The notes: generated by a model from the sequence alone, not told the origin. Numbered from the stretch's first letter, positions 33,022 through 42,839 are shown. The stretch: DNA of 64,000 bases from Xylanibacter rarus (GCF_001275135.1 NZ_LFQU01000021.1:1-64000); one strand, 5' to 3'. Program-made: numbers and translations.

Positions 33022-34179
33022 TTAGTCCGGAAACAGAGTCTTGTCGCAGGTTATGTTGGGTAGCAGCCGGTCAAAAGCCTTGTGTTCCATGGCGACACTG
33101 CCCATGAGCGTCAGTACTGATTCTTCGTTAGGCATGGCTGTACGCATTCAGGTCACTCTCCTGAAGTCCCGGTTGAGGCGCTCGATCCAATTAGTGGTAT
33201 ATATCATGGACTGAATCTCCGGAGCATAGTTCAAGTAAGTCATGTATGCCTTGTAGTCGGCGTTGTTACGCATGAGTTTGAATGCCCGGTAGTCTTTACC
33301 CCACCTCTCACACATATCCTGCCATTTCTTCCATGCCATCTCAATGGTGTAATCGCGCTGTCCGGTACGGAATATATCACGCAGGTCAGAAGCCAAAGCA
33401 CCCTTGTCTCCATGACTGACCTTGGCAAACATCTTGCGTTTGAGATGGGTTACGCATCTCTGAAGCGGAGTACCGGGGAATTTCTCTCCCACAACGACAT
33501 CAAGACCCTTAATACCGTCTGCAACCATGAGCCCAATCTTTTGGATGCCCCTTTCTTTTAAAGTGTCAAAGATATCACTCCATCCTGTTGCGCTCTCTGT
33601 AGGAATATTGAATATACCCAGCACATCACGGCGGCCTTCCTCTGTAACGGCCAATGCGACATAGAACGCTTCACTGCATACCGAACGTTTATGGTGAATC
33701 TTAATATGCACACAGTCTACGAACATGACCGGGTAGTAACTCTCAAGACTGCGCACCAGCCAGGCGTTTACCTAGGTACGAACGCTGTCGACCATCCGGC
33801 TGATGCTGGACTTGGAATAGTGCAGCCCGTAAATCTGCTCAAAGACATCTCCGACCTGTTCCTGCGTAAGTCCTTTGGTATATAAGACTCCGGCCAACCG
33901 GTCACATTCCTCTTCCTGATTGCGAGGGATGACAAGTATCCGGGGATGAAAGTTGCCATAACGGTCGCGGGGAATACGGAATTCCAATTTTCTTCCTTGG
34001 CCATAGGCATGTCCAAAACGATAGCCATTGCCCTTATTTTGAGGATTTTCATGCAGAAACTCACTCCGTTCTGCTACCATCATGCTTTCAAGCATGATTT
34101 CCATCAGGTCGTGTAGACCATTTTCTTTCTCTGCATGCTTGCGCATGAGCTCAGAAATTTGTACTTTCGTGAAGTGCAT
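33022..34179 (-). pseudogene. IS256-family transposase with two nonsense codons
   Basis: From ATG 34179 (MHFTKVQISELMRKHAEKEN) a 385-residue DDE transposase would be made, but it is cut by TAG after DSVRT (near 33771-33773) and by TGA after RDFRRVT. The last segment, MRTAMPNEESVLTLMG onward, runs in the same phase to the TAA at 33022. Between the stops lie the DDE-domain strand with Asp (MFVDCVHIKI), VMVADGIKGLD, and TTNWIERLNRDFRR. Both defects are single-base changes (GAG/CAG-like to TAG; CGA to TGA), with no frameshift. Confidence 0.85.
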
Positions 34180-34354
34180 AGTTTGTATATTTAGTGGTTT
34201 GGTCACTCCTAAATTACAAACTTCAGGGCTGACACGCAAAAGGCGCCCCTTTTTTACTGCTTATCAGACACACTTTTTGAGACAGTATCACGTTCTTCTG
34301 GTAGCAGCGGCTTATAACTTCAAAAGAACCATGAAAGCTCTTTGTTGCATGCAT

Positions 34355-34394
34355 CAAAAAATATGCGAGATACTGTGTTTGAACAATATCTCGC
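34355..34394 (-). terminator. Terminator after the esterase gene
   Basis: GCGAGATA (34365-34372) pairs with TATCTCGC (34387-34394). On the minus strand a T-rich tract follows. Confidence 0.65.
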
Positions 34395-34429
34395 AAAAAG
34401 GGCTTTTTAAGGGACGACAAGGGCATTTT

Positions 34430-35251
34430 CTAATAAATGGTTTTGTCATATACAACTTCAGGGTCTGGTGAACCTGATATCATATCTTGATATGCTTTTG
34501 ATAAATCAGACTTTACAATATCAATGTCATTATTAACAGGTCGGCCATTATCTAAAATAGAATGTGAGAAGAGCCATTCATATGTTTTATTCATATATAA
34601 TATTCGTGCTAATGCCCCGTGTGAAGCACCTTTTAGCCAGTCAAATTTAAGTCTTGTGTCATTATTTGTTTGTTTTAATTCGTCGACAACGACTTTTGAT
34701 TCTTTTATTGATACTGCTCTGTCGGCAGTACCATGTATTATCCATAATGGTACCTTTCCTAAACCAGTTTTGTCTTTGAGCGTACATCCGCCGCAAAGCG
34801 CCATAGCTGCAGCGACTTTATCTGGATAAGTTCCGGTAAAATCAAGCGTTCCGTATCCACCAAGACTCATTCCAATTACATATACGCGTGTTGAGTCCAT
34901 TGAATAATTATTTTTTGTCCATTCTAAAACTTGATTTATTTTGTACGGATCCCATGAGCCGCCAGGGTTTTGTGGAACAATAACTAATGCATCAATTTGT
35001 CTGCCTTTAACTATTGCATCTAATGGTCCATATCGCCTTACTTTATTAAGGTCATTTCCACATAAACTTTGGCCGTGCAAGAAAATTATTACTGGTGTAT
35101 TCTCAAGCGTATAATAATAGTCGAGTGGGGTATATACCCAGAAATTATATCCTCCGGGTATTGAATCTTTTACAGGTCGAATAAAGTCGTATTGTGCTAA
35201 TAAATATTGACTATAGCACAGCATCATACAGACTAATAATAATTGTTTCAT
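34430..35251 (-). CDS. Secreted alpha/beta-hydrolase esterase
   Basis: About 273 residues from ATG 35251, which gives a signal peptide (MKQLLLVCMMLCYSQYLLAQ). An ATG at 35275 overlaps the upstream stop and could also be used. GMSLGGYGTLDF is the nucleophile elbow (GxSxG), the oxyanion segment is VIIFLHGQSLCG, and the catalytic His is in GASHGAL. It resembles the Bacteroidota dienelactone hydrolase/feruloyl-esterase-like group. The substrate is unknown. It follows the nucleoside phosphorylase gene. Confidence 0.75.
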   Translation of the reverse strand: MKQLLLVCMMLCYSQYLLAQYDFIRPVKDSIPGGYNFWVYTPLDYYYTLENTPVIIFLHGQSLCGNDLNKVRRYGPLDAIVKGRQIDALVIVPQNPGGSWDPYKINQVLEWTKNNYSMDSTRVYVIGMSLGGYGTLDFTGTYPDKVAAAMALCGGCTLKDKTGLGKVPLWIIHGTADRAVSIKESKVVVDELKQTNNDTRLKFDWLKGASHGALARILYMNKTYEWLFSHSILDNGRPVNNDIDIVKSDLSKAYQDMISGSPDPEVVYDKTIY

Positions 35252-35271
35252 TTTTGAATGTAATGCATATA

Positions 35272-36153
35272 TCATATGCGATTAAGAACAATTTTTATTA
35301 AATCATCAATTTGATTTTTATAACCAGTATTTGCTTCTTTTGCAACACGATTAGCAATAACCATGCAGCATGTTGTTGCTTTATGTCCCATAAGGCGAGC
35401 GAGTCCTGCAAGAGCGGAACTTTCCATTTCAAAGTTTGTTATTTTTAAGCCGTTATATTCAAACTTTTCTATCTTTTCATTTTGTTTTGGATCTGTCAAT
35501 GGAATGCGTAATTGACGGCCTTGTGGCCCAAAGAAACCACCGCAGGCAATAGTTACACCTCTAACCATATCCTTATCAGCTATGCGTTCAACAAGCTCAG
35601 AATCTGCATCTATTATATACGGAGCAGGTGCACACATATTTCCATTCCAACCTAGATGATTTAAAAGTGCTCTTTCCATTGCAAGATCACACACGGCATT
35701 ACGCCCTTCATAGAAGTTTAAGAGTCCATCAAATCCAATTGATTTTTCTGAACAAATAAAAGTTCCAACAGGTGTGTATGGTTGTAAACCTCCGCATGTA
35801 CCTATTCTAACAATATCTAACTGTCGTATTTTTTCTTTTTCTGTACGTGTATTGAAATCAATATTTGCAAGTGCATCGATTTCGTTCATTACAATGTCAA
35901 TGTTGTCACAGCCAATACCTGTTGATGTGACCATTATTCGTTTGCCATTATATGTTCCGGTTATTGTATGAAATTCCCTACTTTCAATATTACATTCTTT
36001 TGTGTCAAAATGTGAAGCTACTAATTCAACTCTTCCTGGATCTCCAACAAGAATAACCTTATCTGCAAGGTCCTCGGGTCTTACATGAAGATGAAATACA
36101 CTACCATCTGGATTAATTATTAATTCAGACTCTTCAAAATATCGTTTTCCCAT
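35272..36153 (-). CDS. Nucleoside phosphorylase (uridine phosphorylase-like)
   Basis: A 293-residue protein of the PNP/UDP family: ILVGDPGRVELVASHF is the phosphate-binding segment, GIGCDNIDIVMNE and ITNFEMESSALAGL follow. The ME-x-x pair contacts the ribose. It cleaves nucleosides with phosphate for salvage. Its stop overlaps the possible upper start of the esterase. Specificity for uridine versus purines cannot be settled. Confidence 0.85.
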   Translation of the reverse strand: MGKRYFEESELIINPDGSVFHLHVRPEDLADKVILVGDPGRVELVASHFDTKECNIESREFHTITGTYNGKRIMVTSTGIGCDNIDIVMNEIDALANIDFNTRTEKEKIRQLDIVRIGTCGGLQPYTPVGTFICSEKSIGFDGLLNFYEGRNAVCDLAMERALLNHLGWNGNMCAPAPYIIDADSELVERIADKDMVRGVTIACGGFFGPQGRQLRIPLTDPKQNEKIEKFEYNGLKITNFEMESSALAGLARLMGHKATTCCMVIANRVAKEANTGYKNQIDDLIKIVLNRI

Positions 36154-36172
36154 ATGTTTTTCCTCCTATATT

Positions 36173-37336
36173 TTATTGTTCATTAATTGCAATGTTTTCA
36201 GTATTTCTTATTTCTTTTTCTAATGTTTGGGTATATTTGTGAAGTTTCTCAAGCTGGTATTCTATATCTCTAATTTCTTTACCTAATGCTTTATTCTTAT
36301 TTGTCGTATATCTTTTCCTATATGTTTCAAGTTGTAATTCTGTATCTTTTATTTTTTGTTTCATTTCGCATAATTGTAAAAAACGTTTTTGATTTGCTAC
36401 TGATTTAAAGTCTGTAGGACTAGTATATACTGTATTATCATTTACGATAAATGAGATATTCTTGTTTTCACTTTCCGTTTTCCGCTTAATAAGTTTGGAC
36501 AGCCTATTTCTAGCATCTTTAAGTTTTTTTGCATCTGTCCATGTCGCTTGTATACTTTTGATATCTGCAAGATCTTTCAATTTGTTATCATCCATATTAA
36601 CGTCATCGTATATAGTACGTGATGTTGACGGAACAAATGTATATATACAAACCTTACCTTCAGGTTGTCTTCTGTCTGTAACAAGCCATCCAATAGAATC
36701 AAATTCGTTTATTATGCAATAATAATCATTTCCTGTTGAGTTGTATGGAAGACCTATATTCTCTGGTTTGTAGAAACGGGCAGAATCTGCATCATACATA
36801 GTTACATATATGTCATAGCCACCTAAATTATCTTTGCTTTTACCTGCGAAATATAAAGTTATTCCGTCTGACATCATATATGGGTTATTTATATCAGTAA
36901 ATTCATCATCAAAATCTGTTATACGTCTTATATCGTTCCACTTTCCGTTAAGTTTATCAGCTGTATAAAGTCGTAAATGGCCTGTTTCATCTTTTTTTGA
37001 GAAATATACTTTATTTCCAAATTCATTCATATATGTGTACGATTGCGCTTGGTCGGATACTTTCCAAAAGTTGTTATAAGAATTCACGCTCCCAGATTCT
37101 TTGGTCAATGGTATTTTGTTCAAAAAATTATTTTTATCAGCAATAATACTATCAATTATCATTATCTGTTCTGTTGAAGGTAGCATCGTTTCGTATAACA
37201 TCTGTGCCTGATCTTCTGATGTTATTTTTGTTGTGGCTGCCTTTTTTGTGGTTCTTGATTTTTGCGCGAAGACATTAAATGATACATTTGTTGCCAAAAT
37301 AATCAGTATAAAATATATGAAACGTTTATTTGACAT
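36173..37336 (-). CDS. PD40 beta-propeller envelope protein
   Basis: About 387 residues from ATG 37336 (MSNKRFIYFILIILATNVSF, signal peptide). Residues about 90-230 hold PD40/WD40-like blades (HLRLYTADKLNGKWNDIRRI, DGITLYFAGKSKDNLGGYDI). The C-terminal third is a long coiled coil rich in Lys/Glu/Arg. It resembles the PD40 domain proteins of Bacteroidota, some linked to gliding or secretion; here no such neighbours exist. It is monocistronic. Confidence 0.7.
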   Translation of the reverse strand: MSNKRFIYFILIILATNVSFNVFAQKSRTTKKAATTKITSEDQAQMLYETMLPSTEQIMIIDSIIADKNNFLNKIPLTKESGSVNSYNNFWKVSDQAQSYTYMNEFGNKVYFSKKDETGHLRLYTADKLNGKWNDIRRITDFDDEFTDINNPYMMSDGITLYFAGKSKDNLGGYDIYVTMYDADSARFYKPENIGLPYNSTGNDYYCIINEFDSIGWLVTDRRQPEGKVCIYTFVPSTSRTIYDDVNMDDNKLKDLADIKSIQATWTDAKKLKDARNRLSKLIKRKTESENKNISFIVNDNTVYTSPTDFKSVANQKRFLQLCEMKQKIKDTELQLETYRKRYTTNKNKALGKEIRDIEYQLEKLHKYTQTLEKEIRNTENIAINEQ

Positions 37337-37446
37337 TACTTTAACTAGTTTTTTAAGGTTATTATTTATTTTGATAAACATATTGTTTGGAATCCTTTTT
37401 GTATGAGTACAATGCTTTTACGAGATATATAGTACACCTCGATATG

Positions 37447-37454
37447 CAAAGATA
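37447..37454 (-). promoter_or_regulatory. -7 box of the PD40 gene
   Basis: Minus-strand TATCTTTG about 110 bases before the ATG at 37336. Confidence 0.5.
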
Positions 37455-37528
37455 GCGTAATTTGTTTGAAAGTGGAAAGGATAAATGTCTTTTTTGAATG
37501 GCGAAATTTTCGTTTAACTAAAATTAGG

Positions 37529-38263
37529 CTATTCTTCAATGAGTTTTCCATTCTTTTCTAATGCGTTCCAGATGGAATATCTTGCCTCATTATTCATTTT
37601 TTCAACTTCATTAAACAACAAACAGATATCATTTCTATGTGAATCAGTTTCATATGGACATAATTTAATCTGTTTTTTATAGTTGTTGTTTATTGCATAT
37701 TGCTTGATATCTTTTTCTTCTTCTAGACATAAAGGACGAATTATTGTGATTGGCATTTTTCTCATTTTTAGGCGTACTGGCATGGTTGAAAAACTGCCTT
37801 GAAAATATAAATTCATCATAGTTGTATGAATTATGTCATCCATGTGATGTCCTAAAGCTATTTTATTGCATCCAAGTTCTTGAGCTATTGTGAACAACTG
37901 CTTGCGGCGATTCCATGAACATAGAAAACATGGTGATTTCCTTTTATCTGTCATGGCATTAAATTCTGTAGTCACAACATTAAACTTTATACCTCTACTT
38001 TCTGTGAAGTTTTTAAGATAAGATATATCTGATTCGTATTTTATGTTTGCCATTCTTATATGAAGTGCTTCGACAGAAAATGAAGGCTTATTTATTTTTA
38101 GTCTTCTACTGATTAAGTCTACTAGGCAAAGGGAATCTTTACCACCAGATATTCCGATCAAAATCTTATCATTATCACAAATAAGATTATAATCATAAAT
38201 CGCTTTTTGAAAGCGACTTATGATTTTTCTTTCAAGTTTTTCGTTATCAGATAAAATAGGCAT
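37529..38263 (-). CDS. TtcA-family PP-loop protein
   Basis: A 244-residue protein with the PP-loop ISGGKDSLCLVDL, a CxxC in SPCFLCSWNRRKQL and LGHHMDDIIHTTMMN. These features match TtcA-type tRNA 2-thiolation enzymes, which use an Fe-S cluster. Bacteroidota members are shorter than E. coli TtcA. The target base (C32 or another) is inferred only. It is downstream of nfnAB and DUF486, with a 31-base gap. Confidence 0.75.
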   Translation of the reverse strand: MPILSDNEKLERKIISRFQKAIYDYNLICDNDKILIGISGGKDSLCLVDLISRRLKINKPSFSVEALHIRMANIKYESDISYLKNFTESRGIKFNVVTTEFNAMTDKRKSPCFLCSWNRRKQLFTIAQELGCNKIALGHHMDDIIHTTMMNLYFQGSFSTMPVRLKMRKMPITIIRPLCLEEEKDIKQYAINNNYKKQIKLCPYETDSHRNDICLLFNEVEKMNNEARYSIWNALEKNGKLIEE

Positions 38264-38294
38264 GATATATTGTTCTTATGATTAGAAATATTTG

Positions 38295-38663
38295 TTATTT
38301 CATAAAAACAAGATATACTGCACATATTATTAGTAAAAATGCAAGTACATGATTCCAATGCAGTGTTTGACCCTGAAACAGAATATTTGCTATTACGGCG
38401 AATACACCTAAACTTATACATTCTTGAATAACTTTAAGTTGTATAAGATTAAAAGGGCCTCCGTTATCTTGGAATCCGATGCGATTTGCAGGAACTTGAC
38501 AGCAATATTCAAAGAATGCAATACCCCATGAAAAAAGAATAACTCCTATCATGGGCCATTTTGCTGATATTCCTGATGCTTGAAGTTTTAAATGCCCATA
38601 CCAAGCAAGTGTCATAAACACATTGCTTAGTATGAGTAATATGATTGTATATAATCCATTCAT
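38295..38663 (-). CDS. DUF486 (DMT-superfamily) membrane protein
   Basis: A 122-residue protein with four hydrophobic segments and the family-specific GVILFSWGIAFFEYCCQVPA and LIQLKVIQECISLGVF segments. Role unknown. It starts where nfnAB ends (TAATG overlap), so it is co-translated. Confidence 0.8.
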   Translation of the reverse strand: MNGLYTIILLILSNVFMTLAWYGHLKLQASGISAKWPMIGVILFSWGIAFFEYCCQVPANRIGFQDNGGPFNLIQLKVIQECISLGVFAVIANILFQGQTLHWNHVLAFLLIICAVYLVFMK

Positions 38664-41020
38664 TATTTATTTTCTTTCATGAGTTGTTTGTCCATGTTGT
38701 GAGCTGCGCGTCGTCCGTCACCCATTGCCAATATTACAGTAGCTCCACCTCTTACAATATCACCTCCTGCATAAATCTCTGGGCGCGAGCTTTGCATCTC
38801 ATCATTTACAACTATGGTATTTTTGCGTCCGAGAGTTAAATCTTTAATAGATTTCGGTACTAACGGGTTTGGTGATACACCTATGGCTACTATGACTTGG
38901 TCAACGTCTATTGTGATTGTTTTACCTTCAACAGGTACAGGACTTCTTCTTCCTGACGCATCAGGCTCTCCTAAAGTCATAACTTGTAACACAGCCTGCT
39001 TTACAGCACCATTTTCATCCGATATATATTCTATCGGATTATGTAGGCACATAAAATTAATTCCCTCTTCTTTTGCATGTTTGACTTCCTCTAATCTTGC
39101 TGGCATTTCTGTTTCAGAACGTCTGTATACTAATGTAACGTCTGCTCCTAAACGTTTAGCTGTTCTACATGAATCCATCGCAGTATTTCCACCACCTACA
39201 ACTAGTACATGTTTGCCAATATTTAGAGGTGTGTCGGTTGTTGGGTTGGCTGCATCCATTAGGTTTACACGTGTCAGGTATTCATTAGATGACATAATAT
39301 TTATCAGATTTTCACCAGGTATGTTCATAAAATTAGGCAAACCGGCTCCAGAGCAGACGAAGATGCCTTTAAAACCATTACTCTCAAGCTGTTCTATACT
39401 GATAGTTTTTCCTATAATGCAGTCTGTTTGGAAATGAACTCCCATTTTTCGTAGGTTGTCAATTTCTACATCTACGATCTTGTTTGGAAGACGGAATTCT
39501 GGTATACCATATTTAAGCACTCCACCTATTTCATGTAAAGCTTCAAATACATATACGTCATATCCCTTTTTTATCATGTCCCCTGCAAAGCTTAGTCCAG
39601 CAGGCCCAGAGCCGACAACAGCAATCTTAATACCGTTGGAAGAACTTATTTCTGGTAATGAGATCTGTCCACTTTCACGTTCATAATCTGCAGCAAAACG
39701 TTCAAGGTATCCAATTGCAACAGCAGGTTCATTCATCTTAAGATGTATACATTGGCTTTCACACTGCTTTTCCTGTGGACAAACACGTCCACATACAGCA
39801 GGTAGGGCAGAGGTGTTTTTAAGTACTTTAGCAGCGGCTAAGAACTGGCCTCGTTCAATATTCTTGATGAATGACGGAATATTGATATTAACCGGACAGC
39901 CTTCTATACATGTTGCTTTGGCACAGTCAAGGCATCTTTTAGCCTCAGTCATAGCCATCTCCTTTGTCAAACCCTTATTAACTTCTTCATATCTTGTGGT
40001 AGAGCGATAAGAAGGATCTAATTCTGGCATTATTACTCGTTTAATGGCAGTCCGCTCTTTAGGTTTCATCGTTGCACGCAGAGCTTTACGCCATTCTGAG
40101 TTTCTGTCTGTCAAAACGTCTATAGGTTCGTCTGTATTTTGGTCGTTTGCGCTAATTAGGTGCTCTTCTTTATCCCCATTGCTTTGTTTTGTCGCATTTA
40201 GGTGCTCTTCAAAATGTTCTAGTTCTTCTTGTTCTGCACGTTTGAATGTCCCCATGCGTTTAAACATTTCATCCCAGTCAACTAATGCTCCGTCAAATTC
40301 AGGACCGTCAATGCAAACAAACTTTGTCTTTCCACCAATAGTAAGTCGACATGCACCGCACATTCCAGTACCATCGACCATGATTGTATTTAGGGATACA
40401 TCTGTTGGGATATTGTATTTCTGTGTGAGCATGCAACTAAACTTCATCATAATAGGAGGTCCGATAGCAAAAACTTTATCAATATGTTCTTGATTTATAA
40501 GTTTTTCAATACCGACTGTTACGACTCCTTTTTCCCCATAAGACCCGTCATCTGTCATTATTATAGTTTCATCACTATTCTCTCGGACTTCATTTTCAAG
40601 TATAATTAAATCTTTGTTTCGTCCTGCAATTACAGATAAAACTCTATTGCCTGCTGCTTTTAATGCTTTTATAATAGGAAGCATTGGAGCAACTCCAACT
40701 CCGCCTCCTGCACATATTACGGTTCCAAATTTTTTAATGTCTGTAGGATTTCCAAGTGGTCCAACAACGTCTGTAATATAATCTCCGACGTTCAGATTAC
40801 ACATCTTAATTGATGACAGACCTACTTTTTGCACAACCATTGTAATGGTTCCTTTTTCTATGTCTGCATCTGCAATTGTGAGCGGCATACGTTCGCCATT
40901 TTCGCCAATTCTTACAATCACAAAATTACCGGCTTTCCGGCTTTTTGCAATCAGTGGTGCTTCTACTTCAAAGAGAAATACTTTCTCTGAGAATTGTTCC
41001 TTACGGATAATCTTGTTCAT
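38663..41020 (-). CDS. nfnAB: Fused NfnAB: NADH-dependent ferredoxin:NADP+ oxidoreductase
   Basis: 785 residues. Residues 1-275 form an NfnA/PyrK-like half: FAD/NAD domains (CAGGGVGVAPMLPIIKAL) and a [2Fe-2S] site (GTGMCGACRLTIGG with a later Cys in KFVCIDGP). Residues about 330-785 form an NfnB/GltD-like half: Cys-rich [4Fe-4S] motifs (CLDCAKATCIEGCPVNIN, CGRVCPQEKQCESQCI), an FAD motif (VVGSGPAGLSFAGDM) and an NADP motif (VVGGGNTAMDSCRTAKRLGA). In other bacteria the two are separate subunits that bifurcate electrons between NADPH, NAD and ferredoxin. A charged linker of about 60 residues joins them. It could be annotated as glutamate synthase small chain. Confidence 0.85.
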   Translation of the reverse strand: MNKIIRKEQFSEKVFLFEVEAPLIAKSRKAGNFVIVRIGENGERMPLTIADADIEKGTITMVVQKVGLSSIKMCNLNVGDYITDVVGPLGNPTDIKKFGTVICAGGGVGVAPMLPIIKALKAAGNRVLSVIAGRNKDLIILENEVRENSDETIIMTDDGSYGEKGVVTVGIEKLINQEHIDKVFAIGPPIMMKFSCMLTQKYNIPTDVSLNTIMVDGTGMCGACRLTIGGKTKFVCIDGPEFDGALVDWDEMFKRMGTFKRAEQEELEHFEEHLNATKQSNGDKEEHLISANDQNTDEPIDVLTDRNSEWRKALRATMKPKERTAIKRVIMPELDPSYRSTTRYEEVNKGLTKEMAMTEAKRCLDCAKATCIEGCPVNINIPSFIKNIERGQFLAAAKVLKNTSALPAVCGRVCPQEKQCESQCIHLKMNEPAVAIGYLERFAADYERESGQISLPEISSSNGIKIAVVGSGPAGLSFAGDMIKKGYDVYVFEALHEIGGVLKYGIPEFRLPNKIVDVEIDNLRKMGVHFQTDCIIGKTISIEQLESNGFKGIFVCSGAGLPNFMNIPGENLINIMSSNEYLTRVNLMDAANPTTDTPLNIGKHVLVVGGGNTAMDSCRTAKRLGADVTLVYRRSETEMPARLEEVKHAKEEGINFMCLHNPIEYISDENGAVKQAVLQVMTLGEPDASGRRSPVPVEGKTITIDVDQVIVAIGVSPNPLVPKSIKDLTLGRKNTIVVNDEMQSSRPEIYAGGDIVRGGATVILAMGDGRRAAHNMDKQLMKENK

Positions 41021-41063
41021 TGTTGTTTTATGGTGTAGTATTTAATAATTAAGGTGTTATATA

Positions 41064-41100
41064 ATTTATGGTTTATGGTAGCAAACCATAAACCATAAAT
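41064..41100. terminator. Terminator after serS
   Basis: Perfect 15-bp inverted repeat: arms 41064-41078 and 41086-41100, 7-base loop. It sits between the serS stop at 41125 and the start of nfnAB at 41020, and may also mark nfnAB's leader. Confidence 0.65.
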
Positions 41101-41124
41101 TTAGGTTTTGCAATAGACTTGTAA

Positions 41125-42414
41125 TTAAAAGTTATTATTGTCAAGCATATCGAATCCGCAGTATGGTATAAGCGCTTTGGGAACTTTAATACCTTCTGGT
41201 GTTTGATTGTTTTCAATTATTGTAGCTACAATGCGAGGTAAAGCTAATGCAGAGCCATTTAATGTGTGGCACAGTTCTGTTTTTTTTGTTTCAGAATTGC
41301 GATAGCGGCATTTTAGACGATTAGCCTGATAACTTTCGAAGTTGCTGACAGATGAAACTTCGAGCCATTTCTTTTGTGCAGCGCTATAGACTTCAAAGTC
41401 ATAGCAAATAGCTGATGTAAAACTCATGTCTCCTCCACAAAGACGTAAAATGTGATATGGCAATTCTAGTTTCTGACACAATCCTTCAACATGTGCAAGC
41501 ATTTCATTAAGTGATTCATAAGAATGTTCTGGCTTATCTATGCGGACAATTTCAACCTTATCAAATTGATGTAATCTGTTAAGTCCTCTCACGTCTTTAC
41601 CATATGAACCAGCCTCACGTCTGAAACATGCAGAATATGCACATCTTTTGATTGGAAGATCTTTCTCGTCCAATATGACGTCTCTGAATATATTGGTTAC
41701 AGGAACTTCTGCTGTAGGAATAAGATAAAGATTGTCCATGTTGCAATGATACATTTGACCTTCCTTGTCTGGTAACTGGCCTGTTCCGTATCCAGATGCT
41801 TCATTTACTACATATGGAGGTTGTATTTCCAAGTATCCGCTTTTACGTGCTTCTTCAAGAAAAAATGCTTCGAGCGCTCTTTGAAAACGTGCCATCTTTC
41901 CTATATATATAGGGAATCCGGCTCCTGTAATTTTTACACCTAAATCGAAGTTTATTAAATTGAATTTTTTGCATAGATCCCAATGGCATAAAGCATCTTC
42001 TGGAAGGTCGGGTATTTGTCCGCCTTCTTTTACGATAACATTATCTGATGCATCTTTACCTTCCGGAACATCGTCGTTTGGAATGTTGGGGATTGTACAG
42101 AGTAGTTCTGTCAGTTTTTCTTGGGTTTTATCTAATTGATGCTCAAGATTTTTGGCACTTTCTTTTAGCTTGGATACATTTTCTTTAATCGCATTGGCTT
42201 CGTCTGTTTTCTTTTCTTTCATTAGAGAGCCAATTTGTGCTGACAACAATTTGCATTCCTGCAGATTTTTGTCAAGCTTTTGCTGGGTTTCACGTCTGGT
42301 CTTATCCAATGCTAAGACATTGTCAATAGCCTCTTTGGCACCATTAAAGTGTTTTTTCTCAAGCCCTTTAATTACACGTTCAGTTTCTTCACTGATGAGT
42401 TTTAGTGTAAGCAT
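41125..42414 (-). CDS. serS: Seryl-tRNA synthetase
   Basis: A 429-residue class II synthetase of normal length. The N-terminal coiled-coil arm (residues about 30-105, very Lys/Glu-rich) holds the tRNA. The catalytic domain has VPVTNIFRDVI and CFRREAGSYGKDVRGLNRLH (motif 2) and ALALPRIVATIIEN (motif 3). It charges tRNA-Ser. Confidence 0.97.
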   Translation of the reverse strand: MLTLKLISEETERVIKGLEKKHFNGAKEAIDNVLALDKTRRETQQKLDKNLQECKLLSAQIGSLMKEKKTDEANAIKENVSKLKESAKNLEHQLDKTQEKLTELLCTIPNIPNDDVPEGKDASDNVIVKEGGQIPDLPEDALCHWDLCKKFNLINFDLGVKITGAGFPIYIGKMARFQRALEAFFLEEARKSGYLEIQPPYVVNEASGYGTGQLPDKEGQMYHCNMDNLYLIPTAEVPVTNIFRDVILDEKDLPIKRCAYSACFRREAGSYGKDVRGLNRLHQFDKVEIVRIDKPEHSYESLNEMLAHVEGLCQKLELPYHILRLCGGDMSFTSAICYDFEVYSAAQKKWLEVSSVSNFESYQANRLKCRYRNSETKKTELCHTLNGSALALPRIVATIIENNQTPEGIKVPKALIPYCGFDMLDNNNF

Positions 42415-42442
42415 ACAAATTTATATTTTATAATAACAGATG

Positions 42443-42466
42443 CAAATTTACAAAAAATATTTTTTG
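42443..42466 (-). promoter_or_regulatory. serS promoter with adjacent palindrome
   Basis: Minus-strand -7 box TAAATTTG (42443-42450). Directly upstream is a perfect 16-bp palindrome CAAAAAATATTTTTTG (42451-42466), which may be an operator or only a bent AT-rich spacer. Confidence 0.5.
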
Positions 42467-42475
42467 TAGCGACTA

Positions 42476-42516
42476 AAAAAAGCAAAAATCCCGATTCTCG
42501 TGTGAGAAAAGGGATT
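42476..42516 (-). terminator. Terminator after rpmA
   Basis: AATCCC (42487-42492) pairs with GGGATT (42511-42516), with inner TTCTC/GAGAA; T-rich on the minus-strand 3' side. Confidence 0.75.
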
Positions 42517-42556
42517 CTTGTGTTTGTTTGGAATAAATAATTAAAAATTCTTTTGT

Positions 42557-42820
42557 TTAAGCTTCTGCTTCAGGTATTACAGATACAACACTCTTGTCTC
42601 TGCGGCCCTTGTGGAAATTAACCACGCCGTCAACCAAAGCATAAAGAGTATCATCTTTACCAATACCTACGTTCTTGCCAGGGTTGTGCTTAGTACCACG
42701 CTGACGAACAATAATGTTACCAGCAATTACTTTCTGACCACCCCAAATCTTAACGCCTAATCTTTGAGAAGCTGACTCACGTCCGTTCTTAGAACTACCT
42801 ACACCTTTTTTATGTGCCAT
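42557..42820 (-). CDS. rpmA: 50S ribosomal protein L27
   Basis: An 87-residue protein starting [20 protein letters not shown], with the conserved [19 protein letters not shown] segment. It lies 19 bases after rplU, the universal order. The basic N-terminal tail reaches the peptidyl-transferase centre. Confidence 0.97.
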   Translation of the reverse strand: MAHKKGVGSSKNGRESASQRLGVKIWGGQKVIAGNIIVRQRGTKHNPGKNVGIGKDDTLYALVDGVVNFHKGRRDKSVVSVIPEAEA

Positions 42821-42839
42821 TTTTTGTTCCTCCTAAAAT

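Larger units (their letters stand above)
32767..34289 (-). mobile_element. Inactive IS256-family insertion sequence
   Basis: 1523 bp flanked by perfect 26-bp terminal inverted repeats (32767-32792 and 34264-34289; outer end GATACTGTCTC). It carries one transposase pseudogene. No 8- or 9-bp target duplication is visible (left flank gattttat, right flank acgttctt), so one flank may have changed after insertion. Confidence 0.85.

Noticed and set aside
32759-34297. Target-site duplication of the IS256-family element
   Set aside because: The 8 and 9 bases on both flanks do not match.
37366-37551. 61-codon frame between the PD40 gene and the TtcA-like gene
   Set aside because: It covers the PD40 promoter and has no protein-like features.
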